Shown here in pieces: positions 1-8,193 of a DNA stretch of 64,000 bases; position 1 is the first letter of the stretch; every line of letters starts with the position of its first letter. The position numbers were made by a program, and so were the translations under genes. The DNA lies in assembly GCF_024400215.1 (NCBI RefSeq), contig NZ_CP053748.1:434001-498000 (forward strand), written 5' to 3'. The stretch is from Massilia sp. erpn. Lineage in GTDB: Bacteria; Pseudomonadota; Gammaproteobacteria; Burkholderiales; Burkholderiaceae_D. Below the pieces are notes generated by a model, which made no database searches, had not been told where the DNA came from, and worked only from the letters and a program-made list of their open reading frames with translations.

Positions 1-1005
1 GCTGTTCTCGCCGATGCCGCCGGTGAACACCAGGGCATCAAGGCCGCCCAGCGCCGCCGCCAGCGAACCGAGTTCGCGGCCGATGCGGTACACGAACAGA
101 TCGATGGCCAGGCGCGCGCGCGGATCGCTGCTCGCCTCCAGCGTGCGCATATCGGAAGAGATGCCGGACACGCCGAGCAAGCCCGATTGCTGGTACAGCA
201 GGCGTTCGATCTCGCCCTGCTCCATCTTCAATTCGCTTTGCAGGAACAGCACCACGCCGGGATCGACGCTGCCGCAGCGCGTGCCCATGGGCAGGCCATC
301 GACGGCGGTGAAGCCCATGGTGCTGGCCACGCTGCGTCCAGCGTGGATGGCGCACATGCTGGCGCCATTGCCCAGGTGGGCGGCCACCACGCGCGCCTTG
401 GCCAGCGAGTGGTCCAGTTCCGGCAGCTGGCCGGCCAGGTATTCATAGGACAGGCCATGGAAGCCGTAGCGGCGCACGCCCAGGGAGGTGATCGAGGGCG
501 GCAGCGCGAAGGCCTGGGCCAGTTCCGGCTGGGCGGTGTGGAAGGCGGTGTCGAAGCAGCCGATCTGCAGCACCTCGGGCGCCATCTCCAGCACGCTGCG
601 CACCGGCGCCAGATTGTGCGGCTGGTGCAGCGGCGCCAGCGGAATCAGTTGCTCGAGCTGGGCCAGCACGTCCGCATCCAGGCGCACCGGTGCCGAGAAC
701 AGCGTGCCGCCATGCACGATGCGGTGGCCGATGGCGGCCACGGTGCGGCCGTCGAGATGGGTGTGGGCGAAATCGAACAGGAAGCGCATCGCCGTTTCGT
801 GGCTGATCGCCGCGCCCTGCCAGCGGTGCTCGGCCACGCTGACGCCATTCTCGCCGGTGGCGACGAAGTAGGCGTCGCCGGTGTAGAGCTTTTCGACCTT
901 GCCCTTCATGAGCAGGGCCAGCTCGCCTTCGCGTTCGCCATACAGGGAAAATTTGATGCTGGAGGAACCGGCGTTGACGACGACAATCGTTTCAGCGGCC
1001 TGCAT
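1..1005 (-). CDS. ackA: Acetate kinase (3' end beyond window)
   Basis: Acetate/propionate kinase, which interconverts acetate plus ATP and acetyl phosphate plus ADP in the cytoplasm. The frame is open from the ATG at 1005 to the window edge and gives 335 residues of a family that usually has about 395-400, so roughly the last 60 residues lie outside. The N-terminus carries the ASKHA phosphate-binding motif VVVNAGSSSIKFSLY at about residues 8-22, diagnostic for the family. It starts only 2 bases after the phosphate acetyltransferase stop, so the two are co-transcribed and form the Pta-AckA acetyl-phosphate pathway. Propionate or butyrate activity cannot be excluded from sequence alone. Confidence 0.95.
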   Translation of the reverse strand, partial: MQAAETIVVVNAGSSSIKFSLYGEREGELALLMKGKVEKLYTGDAYFVATGENGVSVAEHRWQGAAISHETAMRFLFDFAHTHLDGRTVAAIGHRIVHGGTLFSAPVRLDADVLAQLEQLIPLAPLHQPHNLAPVRSVLEMAPEVLQIGCFDTAFHTAQPELAQAFALPPSITSLGVRRYGFHGLSYEYLAGQLPELDHSLAKARVVAAHLGNGASMCAIHAGRSVASTMGFTAVDGLPMGTRCGSVDPGVVLFLQSELKMEQGEIERLLYQQSGLLGVSGISSDMRTLEASSDPRARLAIDLFVYRIGRELGSLAAALGGLDALVFTGGIGENS

Positions 1006-1007
1006 TC

Positions 1008-1961
1008 TCAGCCTCCCAGCACTTTGGCGCCGGTCAGCTTGCTGCTGGCGATCAGCGAGGCCACGGCGCAGGAAGCCAGACGGGCCGCCACGGAATCGGC
1101 GCGGCTGGTGAGGATGATGGGCACGCGCGCGCCGAGCACGATGCCGGCGGCGTCGGCGTCGGCCATGAAGCTCAGGCTCTTGGCCAGCATATTACCCGCT
1201 TCCAGGTCGGGCACCAGCAGCACATTGGCGCGGCCGGCCACCGGCGAGGTCAGGTTCTTCACCGCCGCCGCCTGCAGATTGACGGCATTGTCCAGCGCCA
1301 GCGGGCCGTCCAGGCGAGCGCCGGTGATCTGGCCGCGCTCGGCCATCTTGCACAGGGCCGCCGCTTCGATGGTGGACGGCATTTTCGGATTCACCGTTTC
1401 CACCGCCGCCAGGATGGCGACGCGCACTTCCTCAAAAGCGAGGATGTGGGCCAGGTCGATGGCGTTCTGCACGATGTCGACTTTCTCGGCCAGCGTGGGC
1501 GCGATATTCACGGCGGCGTCGGTGATGATGAGCGGCTCGGCATAACCCGGCACGTCCATCACGAAGCAGTGGCTCAGGCGGCGCGCCGTGCGCAAGCCAC
1601 CTTCGCTGCGCACCACGGCGCCCATCAGCTCATCGGTGTGCAGGCTGCCCTTCATCAACGCGGCGGCCTTCCCTTCGCGCACCAGCGCGACGGCGCATTC
1701 GGCCGAGGCGTGGCTGTGTTCCGTGTCGACGATGGGCAGGGCGGCGATATTCAGATCGGCTTCCAGCGCGGTCTGGCGGATGCGTTCAGCCGGGCCGACC
1801 AGGATCGGCGCGATCAGGCCCAGGCGCGCCGCATCCAGCGCCGACTCCAGCGCGTAGCGGTCGCAGGCATGGGCCACGGCCACGGCGGGCGGCGTGGCGC
1901 TGCGCGCGGCGGCGATCAGACGGTCGTAATGCAGGTGGGCAGTGCGGGGACTTGCACTCAT
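1008..1961 (-). CDS. pta: Phosphate acetyltransferase (short PTA/PTB type)
   Basis: Single-domain phosphate acetyl/butyryltransferase of 317 residues, converting acetyl-CoA and phosphate to acetyl phosphate and CoA. The protein is the compact PTA_PTB domain only, without the N-terminal DRTGG/P-loop region of enterobacterial Pta (about 700 residues). Recognisable segments are ILVGP near residue 55, the ALMKGSLHTDELM loop around 102-115, and the C-terminal NMLAKSLSFMADADAAGIVLGARVPIILTSRAD, typical of the family. It sits between the DUF3141 gene (4-base ATGA overlap at 1958-1961) and ackA (2-base gap). A phosphate butyryltransferase preference is possible, but the adjacent acetate kinase favours acetyl-CoA. 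Confidence 0.9.
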   Translation of the reverse strand: MSASPRTAHLHYDRLIAAARSATPPAVAVAHACDRYALESALDAARLGLIAPILVGPAERIRQTALEADLNIAALPIVDTEHSHASAECAVALVREGKAAALMKGSLHTDELMGAVVRSEGGLRTARRLSHCFVMDVPGYAEPLIITDAAVNIAPTLAEKVDIVQNAIDLAHILAFEEVRVAILAAVETVNPKMPSTIEAAALCKMAERGQITGARLDGPLALDNAVNLQAAAVKNLTSPVAGRANVLLVPDLEAGNMLAKSLSFMADADAAGIVLGARVPIILTSRADSVAARLASCAVASLIASSKLTGAKVLGG

Positions 1962-4222
1962 ACGTGTTCCTTTACGGTGGCGGCCAGCTCCAGCGGAGCG
2001 GAGCCGAACAGGGCTTCGATGCGGGCCATGCGCTGGGCAGCCTCGCCTTCCAGCGCGCCGGCCGCGGTGACGGTGCGGCGCACCGCATCCAGGTCGGCGG
2101 CGCGTTCGGCGGGATCGCGCGGCAGCAGCTGCGGCAGGTCGAGCACGGCCAATTCTTCATTCAATTGCAGGATCATATGCTGCTCCTGCACCACTTCCTT
2201 GAAGCGGTACAGGGACAGGCGTTCGTCGGCTGGCACCTGGTGGCGCAGCTCGCGCAGGATGGCGAAGGCGCGTTCGTCGGCCGCGCGCAGCTCCTGGCTG
2301 CGGCCGATGTAGAGCATGGCGCGCACCACCGCTTCCAGCGAGCCGCCTTCGGCCATGCGCGTGGCCAGATGCTCGTTGCGCTTGGCTACCGCAGACTCGC
2401 GCGCGATGTCGCGGCCAATGCGGCGCTTGGCCAGCACGTGGTCGGCGCGCAGGCCGACCAGGGTTTGCAGCAGCGGCTGGCCATACATATGGACGAAGAA
2501 GTTTTCCTCGGCCATATCGCGCAGGTCGCGGTACATATCGAGCGTGGTGGTGATCTGCGCCGAGATCGTGTCCTGCAGCGCCAGGAAGACATTGTCTTCC
2601 GCCACCGGCTTGCGTTCGGCGCGCACCTTCTCGGCCAGCTGGGCCACACCCTGCATAAAGGGATTCTTGTCCGAGAACAGTTCGTAGCGCAGGCGGTAGG
2701 GATGCAGATTGCGCAGCATGTCGGCGCCGGCCTCGCTGGCGAAGGCGCGCACCAGTGGGCTGGCATAGGTGCGGTACAGGCCCTGGTTGATTTCCGACAG
2801 GCGGGCCACGGTGGCGAAGCGGCGCTCGTCGGCTTCGTCGTTACCACCCAGCTGGCGCAGGTCTGCCAGCGTGCGGTGTTCGAAGCGCAGCACGTATTTG
2901 CCGTCGGCCAGCTCCGGGTTGGCCAGGTTCTCGTCCTTCTCGATGAAGACCGCTTCGTACAGGCCGGGCGGCAGCACGTCAATCAGGTCCATCGAGCGGG
3001 TGAACTCTTCATGCTCCTTGTTGGCCACCGAAGCCGACACGAAGATGCCGAGATGGCCGATGCTCTGGTGCATGGAGTAAATGATGGTCTGGCCGCCGGT
3101 GGCCAGCGCCTCATCGTCCTCATACAGGTCGAGCACCCAGCCCATGGCCTGCTGCGGCGGCGTGATGTCGTCGCCCCAGGAGCAGAACACCACGATGGGC
3201 GAAGTGATATTGCGCAGGTCGATGCGGCGGCCGGCGCTGTCGTGGATGGCGCCCTGGCTCAGGCGGTTGCCGACGAAGAGATTATCGGTGATGTACTGGA
3301 TCTCGCCCGCGTTCAGCAGCACCGGCGTGCCCCACCATCTTTCGAATTCCAGGAAGCGCGGTCCCTCGGTGTCGATGCGCGAGTAGACGTTGTAATTCTT
3401 CTTCCACAAGGTATTGGAAGGGTTCATGTTCTCGAAATTGCTGACCAGCAGGGCACCATCGAACAGGCCGTGACCCAGGTCGCCCGAGAGGGAGGTCAGC
3501 CAGGTGCCGCCCATGGCGCCGCCCAGGTAGCGCAGCGGATTCTTGCCGCGCACCCCGGCCCAGTAGGACAGCGGCGCGCCGGCCAGCAGCAGGGGGCCGG
3601 TCAGGTCGGGCCGCAGCGCGCTGGTCATCATGATCTGCCAGCCGGCCTGGCAGTTGCCGATCAGGGCCGGCTTGCCGTCGGCATGGCTGTGCAGGGCGCC
3701 CACCTGGGCGATGAAGTGCGCTTCGGCGCGGCACACATCCTCGATGGTCTGGCCCGGCACGGGATTGGGCAGGAAGGTGACGAAGTAGCAGGGGTGGCCC
3801 GCCTTCAGGGCGACGCCAATTTCGCTGTCCTGCTTCATGCCGCCGATGCCGGGACCGTGGCCGGCACGCGGATCGAAGACGATGAAGGGCCGCTTGTTCT
3901 CGTCGATCTCCCAACCCTTGGGCGGGACGATGCGAATCAGACTGTAATTGACTGGGCGTTCCAGCGTGCGGCCATCGATCAGCGGCTCGAAGTCGAAACT
4001 CAGGACGTGGGGGGCCAGGTCCTGCAGGCGCTCATTGCGCTCGTTGCCGCGCTGGCGCAGCACATCGAGGAAGAGCACCGAGCGCTGGATGGCGTCGGTC
4101 CAATAGCTTTGCGCCTGCTGCGCCAGGTTCGGCATGGCGCCCAGCCAGGCCGTATACAGGTCCTGGGCTTGCTTCCCGGCGTTGGCCGCTGCGGGCTGGG
4201 CGGGAACGGTCATTTCAGTCAT
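1958..4222 (-). CDS. DUF3141 protein, PHA-synthase-like alpha/beta hydrolase
   Basis: Protein of 754 residues from the DUF3141 family, related to class I poly(3-hydroxyalkanoate) synthases. The alpha/beta-hydrolase core includes FIVFDPRAGHGPGIGG near residues 113-128 and a nucleophile elbow G-N-C-Q-A-G with Cys at about 191, resembling the GxCxGG lipase-like box of PhaC with Ala for one Gly. A long charged C-terminal region follows. I chose the ATG at 4222 rather than one 12 codons upstream because GGAGG lies 4 bases before it. It leads an operon with pta and ackA (ATGA overlap with pta), which ties it to acetyl-CoA or acyl-CoA overflow. Function is unproven: polymer synthesis or acyl-thioester hydrolysis are both possible. 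Confidence 0.85.
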   Translation of the reverse strand: MTEMTVPAQPAAANAGKQAQDLYTAWLGAMPNLAQQAQSYWTDAIQRSVLFLDVLRQRGNERNERLQDLAPHVLSFDFEPLIDGRTLERPVNYSLIRIVPPKGWEIDENKRPFIVFDPRAGHGPGIGGMKQDSEIGVALKAGHPCYFVTFLPNPVPGQTIEDVCRAEAHFIAQVGALHSHADGKPALIGNCQAGWQIMMTSALRPDLTGPLLLAGAPLSYWAGVRGKNPLRYLGGAMGGTWLTSLSGDLGHGLFDGALLVSNFENMNPSNTLWKKNYNVYSRIDTEGPRFLEFERWWGTPVLLNAGEIQYITDNLFVGNRLSQGAIHDSAGRRIDLRNITSPIVVFCSWGDDITPPQQAMGWVLDLYEDDEALATGGQTIIYSMHQSIGHLGIFVSASVANKEHEEFTRSMDLIDVLPPGLYEAVFIEKDENLANPELADGKYVLRFEHRTLADLRQLGGNDEADERRFATVARLSEINQGLYRTYASPLVRAFASEAGADMLRNLHPYRLRYELFSDKNPFMQGVAQLAEKVRAERKPVAEDNVFLALQDTISAQITTTLDMYRDLRDMAEENFFVHMYGQPLLQTLVGLRADHVLAKRRIGRDIARESAVAKRNEHLATRMAEGGSLEAVVRAMLYIGRSQELRAADERAFAILRELRHQVPADERLSLYRFKEVVQEQHMILQLNEELAVLDLPQLLPRDPAERAADLDAVRRTVTAAGALEGEAAQRMARIEALFGSAPLELAATVKEHV

Positions 4223-4440
4223 GTTTCCTCCATCATGGGCCTGCGGTGTGCGCCGCACAAATCTGGAGCTGCCTCAACATTGCAAGCCCCGCCGCCCATC
4301 ATGCCCCATATTGCTCTGCCGATCCAATGGTGTTTTATGCATCAAGACTCATATAACAATACCGAATTTGCTATCGATTCCAAGCATAAATGCTGCGACG
4401 CACCAAAAGTCGCTGCCCAGCTTTTACCGGGCTGAAGGCG

Positions 4441-4478
4441 AAAAAAAACCGCCGGCCCTTGCGGGTCCGGCGGTTTTG
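4441..4478 (-). terminator. Intrinsic terminator of typA
   Basis: On the minus strand, the stem AAACCGCCGGACCC / GGGCCGGCGGTTT with a GCAA loop is followed by a run of eight T. It lies 17 bases past the typA stop. The rest of the 4223-4494 gap is the upstream region of the DUF3141 operon; I see no gene in it. Confidence 0.9.
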
Positions 4479-4494
4479 GCCAAGCGCGCCGCGC

Positions 4495-6330
4495 TTATGC
4501 GCCTTCGCGCGACGCCTTTTTACGCTCGTGCTCTTTGAGGAAGCGCTTGCGCAGACGGATCGATTTCGGGGTGATTTCCACCAGCTCGTCGTCCTCGATG
4601 AATTCCACCGCGTACTCCAGCGACAGCTGGACTGGTGGCACCAGGCGCACTGCCTCGTCGGTGCCGGAAGCACGCACGTTGGTCAGCTGCTTGCCCTTGA
4701 TCGGGTTCACCACCAGGTCGTTGTCGCGCGAGTGGATACCGATGATCATGCCTTCGTACACTGGGTCGTTGTGCACCACGAACATGCGGCCGCGGTCCTG
4801 CAGCTTCCACAGGGCGTAGGCCACAGCGGCGCCGTCGTCCTGCGAGATCAGCACGCCGTTGCGACGGCCGGCCAGTTCGCCTTTGGAGTTGTCGACCGGC
4901 GCGTAAGCGTCGAAGATGTGGGACATCAGACCGGTGCCGCGGGTCAAGGTCATGAACTCGGACTGGAAGCCGATCAGGCCACGCGCAGGAATGCGGTATT
5001 CCAGGCGCACGCGGCCCTTGGAGTCGGATTCCATGTTCTGCAGGTCGCCACGACGGCGGCCCAGTTCTTCCATCACGCCGCCCTGGTTGACTTCTTCCAC
5101 GTCCACGGTCAGCAGTTCGTACGGCTCATGGCGCACGCCATCGACCATCTTGAACACTACGCGCGGACGGGACACGGCCATCTCGAAGCCTTCGCGGCGC
5201 ATGTTTTCGATCAGGATGGTCAGGTGCAGCTCGCCGCGGCCGGACACTTCGAACACGGTGTCGTCGTCGGTCGGGGCAACGCGCAGCGCCACGTTAGCTT
5301 TCAGTTCCTTGTCCAGACGGTCGCGCAGCTGGCGCGAGGTCACGAACTTGCCTTCGCGGCCAGCCAGTGGGGAGCTGTTGACCATGAAGTTCATGGTCAG
5401 GGTCGGCTCGTCGACGGTCAGCATCGGCAGCGCATCCGGGGTGTCCGGTGCGCACAGGGTGGAACCGATGCCGATATCTTCGATACCGTTGATCAGGATA
5501 ATGTCGCCGGCGATGGCTTCATCGACCAGTACGCGCTCCAGGCCTTTGAAGTTCAGCACCTGGTTGATGCGGGCCTTGATCGGGGTCGACTCAGGGCCGT
5601 TCAGCACGATTACGTCCTGGCCGGCTTTCACGCGGCCGCGGCTGATACGGCCAACGCCGATCTTGCCAACGTAGGAGGAGTAGTCGAGCGAGGTGATTTG
5701 CATCTGCAGCGGACCGTCCGGATCATCGTCACGCACAGGCACGTGCTTCAGGATGGCTTCGAACAGCGGCTTCATATCGCCTTCGCGCACGGTGTCGTCG
5801 AGCGAAGCGTAGCCGTTCAGAGCCGAGGCGTACACCACGGGGAAGTCCAGCTGCTCATCGGTTGCGCCCAGCTTGTCGAACAGTTCGAAGGTGGCGTTGA
5901 TGGCCCAGTCAGGACGGGCGCCCGGACGGTCGATCTTGTTGACCACGACGATCGGCTTCAGGCCCAGGGCCAGCGCCTTGCGGGTCACGAAACGGGTCTG
6001 CGGCATCGGGCCTTCCTGCGCATCGACCAGCAGCAGCACGGAGTCAACCATCGACAGCACGCGCTCCACTTCGCCGCCGAAGTCGGCGTGGCCTGGGGTG
6101 TCGACGATGTTGATGTGGGTGCCTTCATACTCAACGGCGCAGTTCTTCGCCAGAATGGTGATGCCACGTTCCTTTTCGAGGTCGTTGGAGTCCATCACGC
6201 GGGTTTCAACTTGCTGGTTCTCACGGAAGGTACCGGATTGGCGCAGCAGCTTGTCGACGAGGGTGGTTTTGCCGTGGTCAACGTGAGCGATGATGGCGAT
6301 ATTGCGGATAGCGCGTTTAGTATTAGACAT
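4495..6330 (-). CDS. typA: Ribosome-associated translational GTPase TypA/BipA
   Basis: Translational GTPase of 611 residues that binds the ribosome like EF-G and supports 50S assembly and stress or cold growth. GTPase motifs are all present: G1 AHVDHGKT (15-22), switch I GITI, G3 DTPGHADF, G4 NKID and G5 SAL. The EF-G-like domains II, III and V and the BipA-specific C-terminal domain ending in a basic [16 protein letters not shown] tail complete the usual length. No good Shine-Dalgarno precedes the ATG, but the N-terminus matches the family. It is monocistronic: own terminator downstream, divergent peptidase gene upstream. Confidence 0.98.
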   Translation of the reverse strand: MSNTKRAIRNIAIIAHVDHGKTTLVDKLLRQSGTFRENQQVETRVMDSNDLEKERGITILAKNCAVEYEGTHINIVDTPGHADFGGEVERVLSMVDSVLLLVDAQEGPMPQTRFVTRKALALGLKPIVVVNKIDRPGARPDWAINATFELFDKLGATDEQLDFPVVYASALNGYASLDDTVREGDMKPLFEAILKHVPVRDDDPDGPLQMQITSLDYSSYVGKIGVGRISRGRVKAGQDVIVLNGPESTPIKARINQVLNFKGLERVLVDEAIAGDIILINGIEDIGIGSTLCAPDTPDALPMLTVDEPTLTMNFMVNSSPLAGREGKFVTSRQLRDRLDKELKANVALRVAPTDDDTVFEVSGRGELHLTILIENMRREGFEMAVSRPRVVFKMVDGVRHEPYELLTVDVEEVNQGGVMEELGRRRGDLQNMESDSKGRVRLEYRIPARGLIGFQSEFMTLTRGTGLMSHIFDAYAPVDNSKGELAGRRNGVLISQDDGAAVAYALWKLQDRGRMFVVHNDPVYEGMIIGIHSRDNDLVVNPIKGKQLTNVRASGTDEAVRLVPPVQLSLEYAVEFIEDDELVEITPKSIRLRKRFLKEHERKKASREGA

Positions 6331-6402
6331 GGTCGTTATAGTTACAGAAAGACTGCGGAGGACGTGCAGTGAAAGCCATACTGCGCGTCACTGGAACCCA
6401 CT

Positions 6403-6429
6403 AGTATAGCACGACTTCCAGTCTCCCAA
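6403..6429 (-). promoter_or_regulatory. Possible typA promoter
   Basis: On the minus strand TATACT (6408-6403) resembles a -10 box, with TTGGGA (6429-6424) 15 bases upstream as a weak, short-spaced -35. It would give a 5' leader of about 65 bases. The gap 6331-6645 holds no gene, only divergent regulatory sequence. Confidence 0.35.
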
Positions 6430-6545
6430 GCCCCCCACCTTAGCAAGTCCCCCGCTGCGCTCCAAGCCGGACCGCCAAGCGCATCTTCAGCATATCTGAT
6501 TTTTCTATTTTTTATTTTCAGCAATATATTACGTGTTATATTAAT

Positions 6546-6589
6546 AAAGTCACAATGTTGCCATGTGGTAATTTGTGACTTTTTATAAT
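6546..6589 (+). promoter_or_regulatory. Dyad plus perfect -10 box upstream of the peptidase gene
   Basis: A 10-base inverted repeat, AAAGTCACAA (6546-6555) and TTGTGACTTT (6573-6582), is separated by 17 bases and runs directly into a consensus -10 TATAAT at 6584-6589. TTGCCA at 6558-6563 could be a -35 but its 20-base spacing is long. The dyad overlaps where RNA polymerase would bind, so a repressor or activator site is plausible. The half-site order is TCACA..TGTGA, opposite to a CRP/FNR site. Confidence 0.45.
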
Positions 6590-6645
6590 GTACCAAGGAA
6601 CGTTCCAAAGTTTTTACTAACTGCCTATAAAGCTAAATTAAATCC

Positions 6646-7968
6646 ATGAGCCTTGTTTCCTCTAAAATTTATCTCAGCGCTTTTTCCGCTACTCCATTTA
6701 ATCAACTGAGCTATAACTCTTGTGTATCGAATGCGGTAGCCCAGGCTATCCGGCTTGAAGCGCGTGCCTACCACAAAGATCCAGGTGAACTCGCCCGCAA
6801 TCAAATCTATTACGATTACCGCGTCAAATACGCCAATCCGGGCATCGACAACGGTGCCGTTCTGGATAAGATGCTGGATGTGGCCATGACCGACGGTGTT
6901 GCCACTCAAGCTAGCGCCGCTCCCTATGAAGGCAGCCTGTATCAGGCGCCGACCGCGGCGGCACGGGCGAGTGCTTCCAGCGAAAAGCTGACTGGTTACT
7001 CCGACTTTGCGGCATGGCTGCAATATCGCGGCGGCGACCGCAGTCAACCTATCGACTACGATACGACAAACTTCCGCTTAAATATCGATCAACAGCAGGC
7101 CAGCATTAATTCGGCCATCGACACGCAATTAATGCATGGTAAAGCTGTACTGATGTCTGGAACTGTTCCTCAGTGGCTGGGTAGCTTGCCCTCAGTTTCC
7201 CTGAACGCCCAAGGCATCTTCCATGATAATAAAACCAGCCTGGGCAACCATGCATTCCTTATCGTAGGACGGGACGACGGTCTGAATGGCGGCTCGTATA
7301 TCGTTGAGAATTCCTGGGGACCGAATTTCGGTGACCGCGGTTATTACGCGATGTCCTACAAATTCCTCAACGAAGGGTTCATTGTTCACGATGCCGCCGT
7401 GACGAACGGCTTCAAAGGTGTGGATACCGCCTGGACCAAGGAGCGTGGAGATATGTCCATGCTGTATGTCAATTTGCTGGGCCGCGCAGCCGACCATGGC
7501 GGCATGGAGTTCTGGGCCACGGCGGAGAAAAATGGCGTTACCGTCTCGCATATCGCCAATCAGATGGCCTCGTCCGCGGAGGGCACGCAGAAGTACGGCG
7601 GACTGTCCAATATCGATTACGTCAACAAGCTCTACATCAACATGACCGGCCATGGTCTGGACTCCGGCTCCCTGTCCGGATGGGCATCGATGCTCGACCA
7701 AGGCGCTCAGCGCGGCGATGTGGGTCTGAAGATCATGAACTCCATTCTCGCCTCCACCGGTGCAGATCACGACACTTTGCTCAATCGCACTACCGTCAGC
7801 GAAACCTATGCGGTCACTTATCAGCTGGATGGCCCGCTGAACGCAGCAGCTCAGGCGATCGCTTCGGTGAACGCCAATGCTGATTCGGTTCAAGTCGCCC
7901 TGACCGGCGTTCAGCATGACCTGGGCTGGATGGCAGGCAACGTCACCACCTACGGCTTCTACGCCTGA
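6646..7968 (+). CDS. Papain-fold cysteine peptidase with C-terminal DUF4214 domain
   Basis: Protein of 440 residues joining two domains. Residues 1-250 look like a C1-type (papain) peptidase: Gln20 and Cys26 have exactly the papain Q-x5-C spacing (NQLSYNSCVSNA), His202 lies in GNHAFLIVG, and Asn222 in ENSWGPNFGDRGYY matches the conserved NSWG motif. There is no prodomain; the catalytic Cys sits very near the N-terminus. Residues about 258-355 are a DUF4214 domain (MLYVNLLGRAADHGGMEFW, then SSAEGTQKY), common in large secreted proteins. No Sec signal peptide is seen, so export through a type I system is possible but unproven. Start codon context is poor (no clear Shine-Dalgarno). Base use in the first 400 bases and upstream is more AT-rich than neighbours, hinting at acquisition. 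Confidence 0.8.
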   Translation: MSLVSSKIYLSAFSATPFNQLSYNSCVSNAVAQAIRLEARAYHKDPGELARNQIYYDYRVKYANPGIDNGAVLDKMLDVAMTDGVATQASAAPYEGSLYQAPTAAARASASSEKLTGYSDFAAWLQYRGGDRSQPIDYDTTNFRLNIDQQQASINSAIDTQLMHGKAVLMSGTVPQWLGSLPSVSLNAQGIFHDNKTSLGNHAFLIVGRDDGLNGGSYIVENSWGPNFGDRGYYAMSYKFLNEGFIVHDAAVTNGFKGVDTAWTKERGDMSMLYVNLLGRAADHGGMEFWATAEKNGVTVSHIANQMASSAEGTQKYGGLSNIDYVNKLYINMTGHGLDSGSLSGWASMLDQGAQRGDVGLKIMNSILASTGADHDTLLNRTTVSETYAVTYQLDGPLNAAAQAIASVNANADSVQVALTGVQHDLGWMAGNVTTYGFYA

Positions 7969-8003
7969 TTCAAAGCAGACATCCGGCAACCCACGTTGCT
8001 GAA

Positions 8004-8036
8004 TAAAACGGCTCAGCCTTGCTGAGCCGTTTTATC
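8004..8036. terminator. Intrinsic terminator after the peptidase gene
   Basis: AAAACGGCTCAG-CCTTG-CTGAGCCGTTTT forms a stem of about 12 base pairs with T/A tracts on both sides, 35 bases past the stop codon. Between here and 8193 lies only the upstream region of the efflux operon. Confidence 0.9.
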
Positions 8037-8193
8037 TTCCAAGCGGTATGAGCTTCATACGTGCGTACAACGCAATTCACGATTTCCCAATTATCAATTT
8101 TCGCAATTAATAGCCCTTCATATACTGTCCACGTGGTTTTTTAGTGGAGCTTTATATGCAATTCCTATTGTTTTCCTGCGCCAGGAGGCGGCC

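Noticed and set aside
1952..4435. Long plus-strand open frame opposite the DUF3141 gene (827 codons)
   Set aside because: Shadow of the DUF3141 gene; composition dominated by Gln, His and Ala with no recognisable domain.
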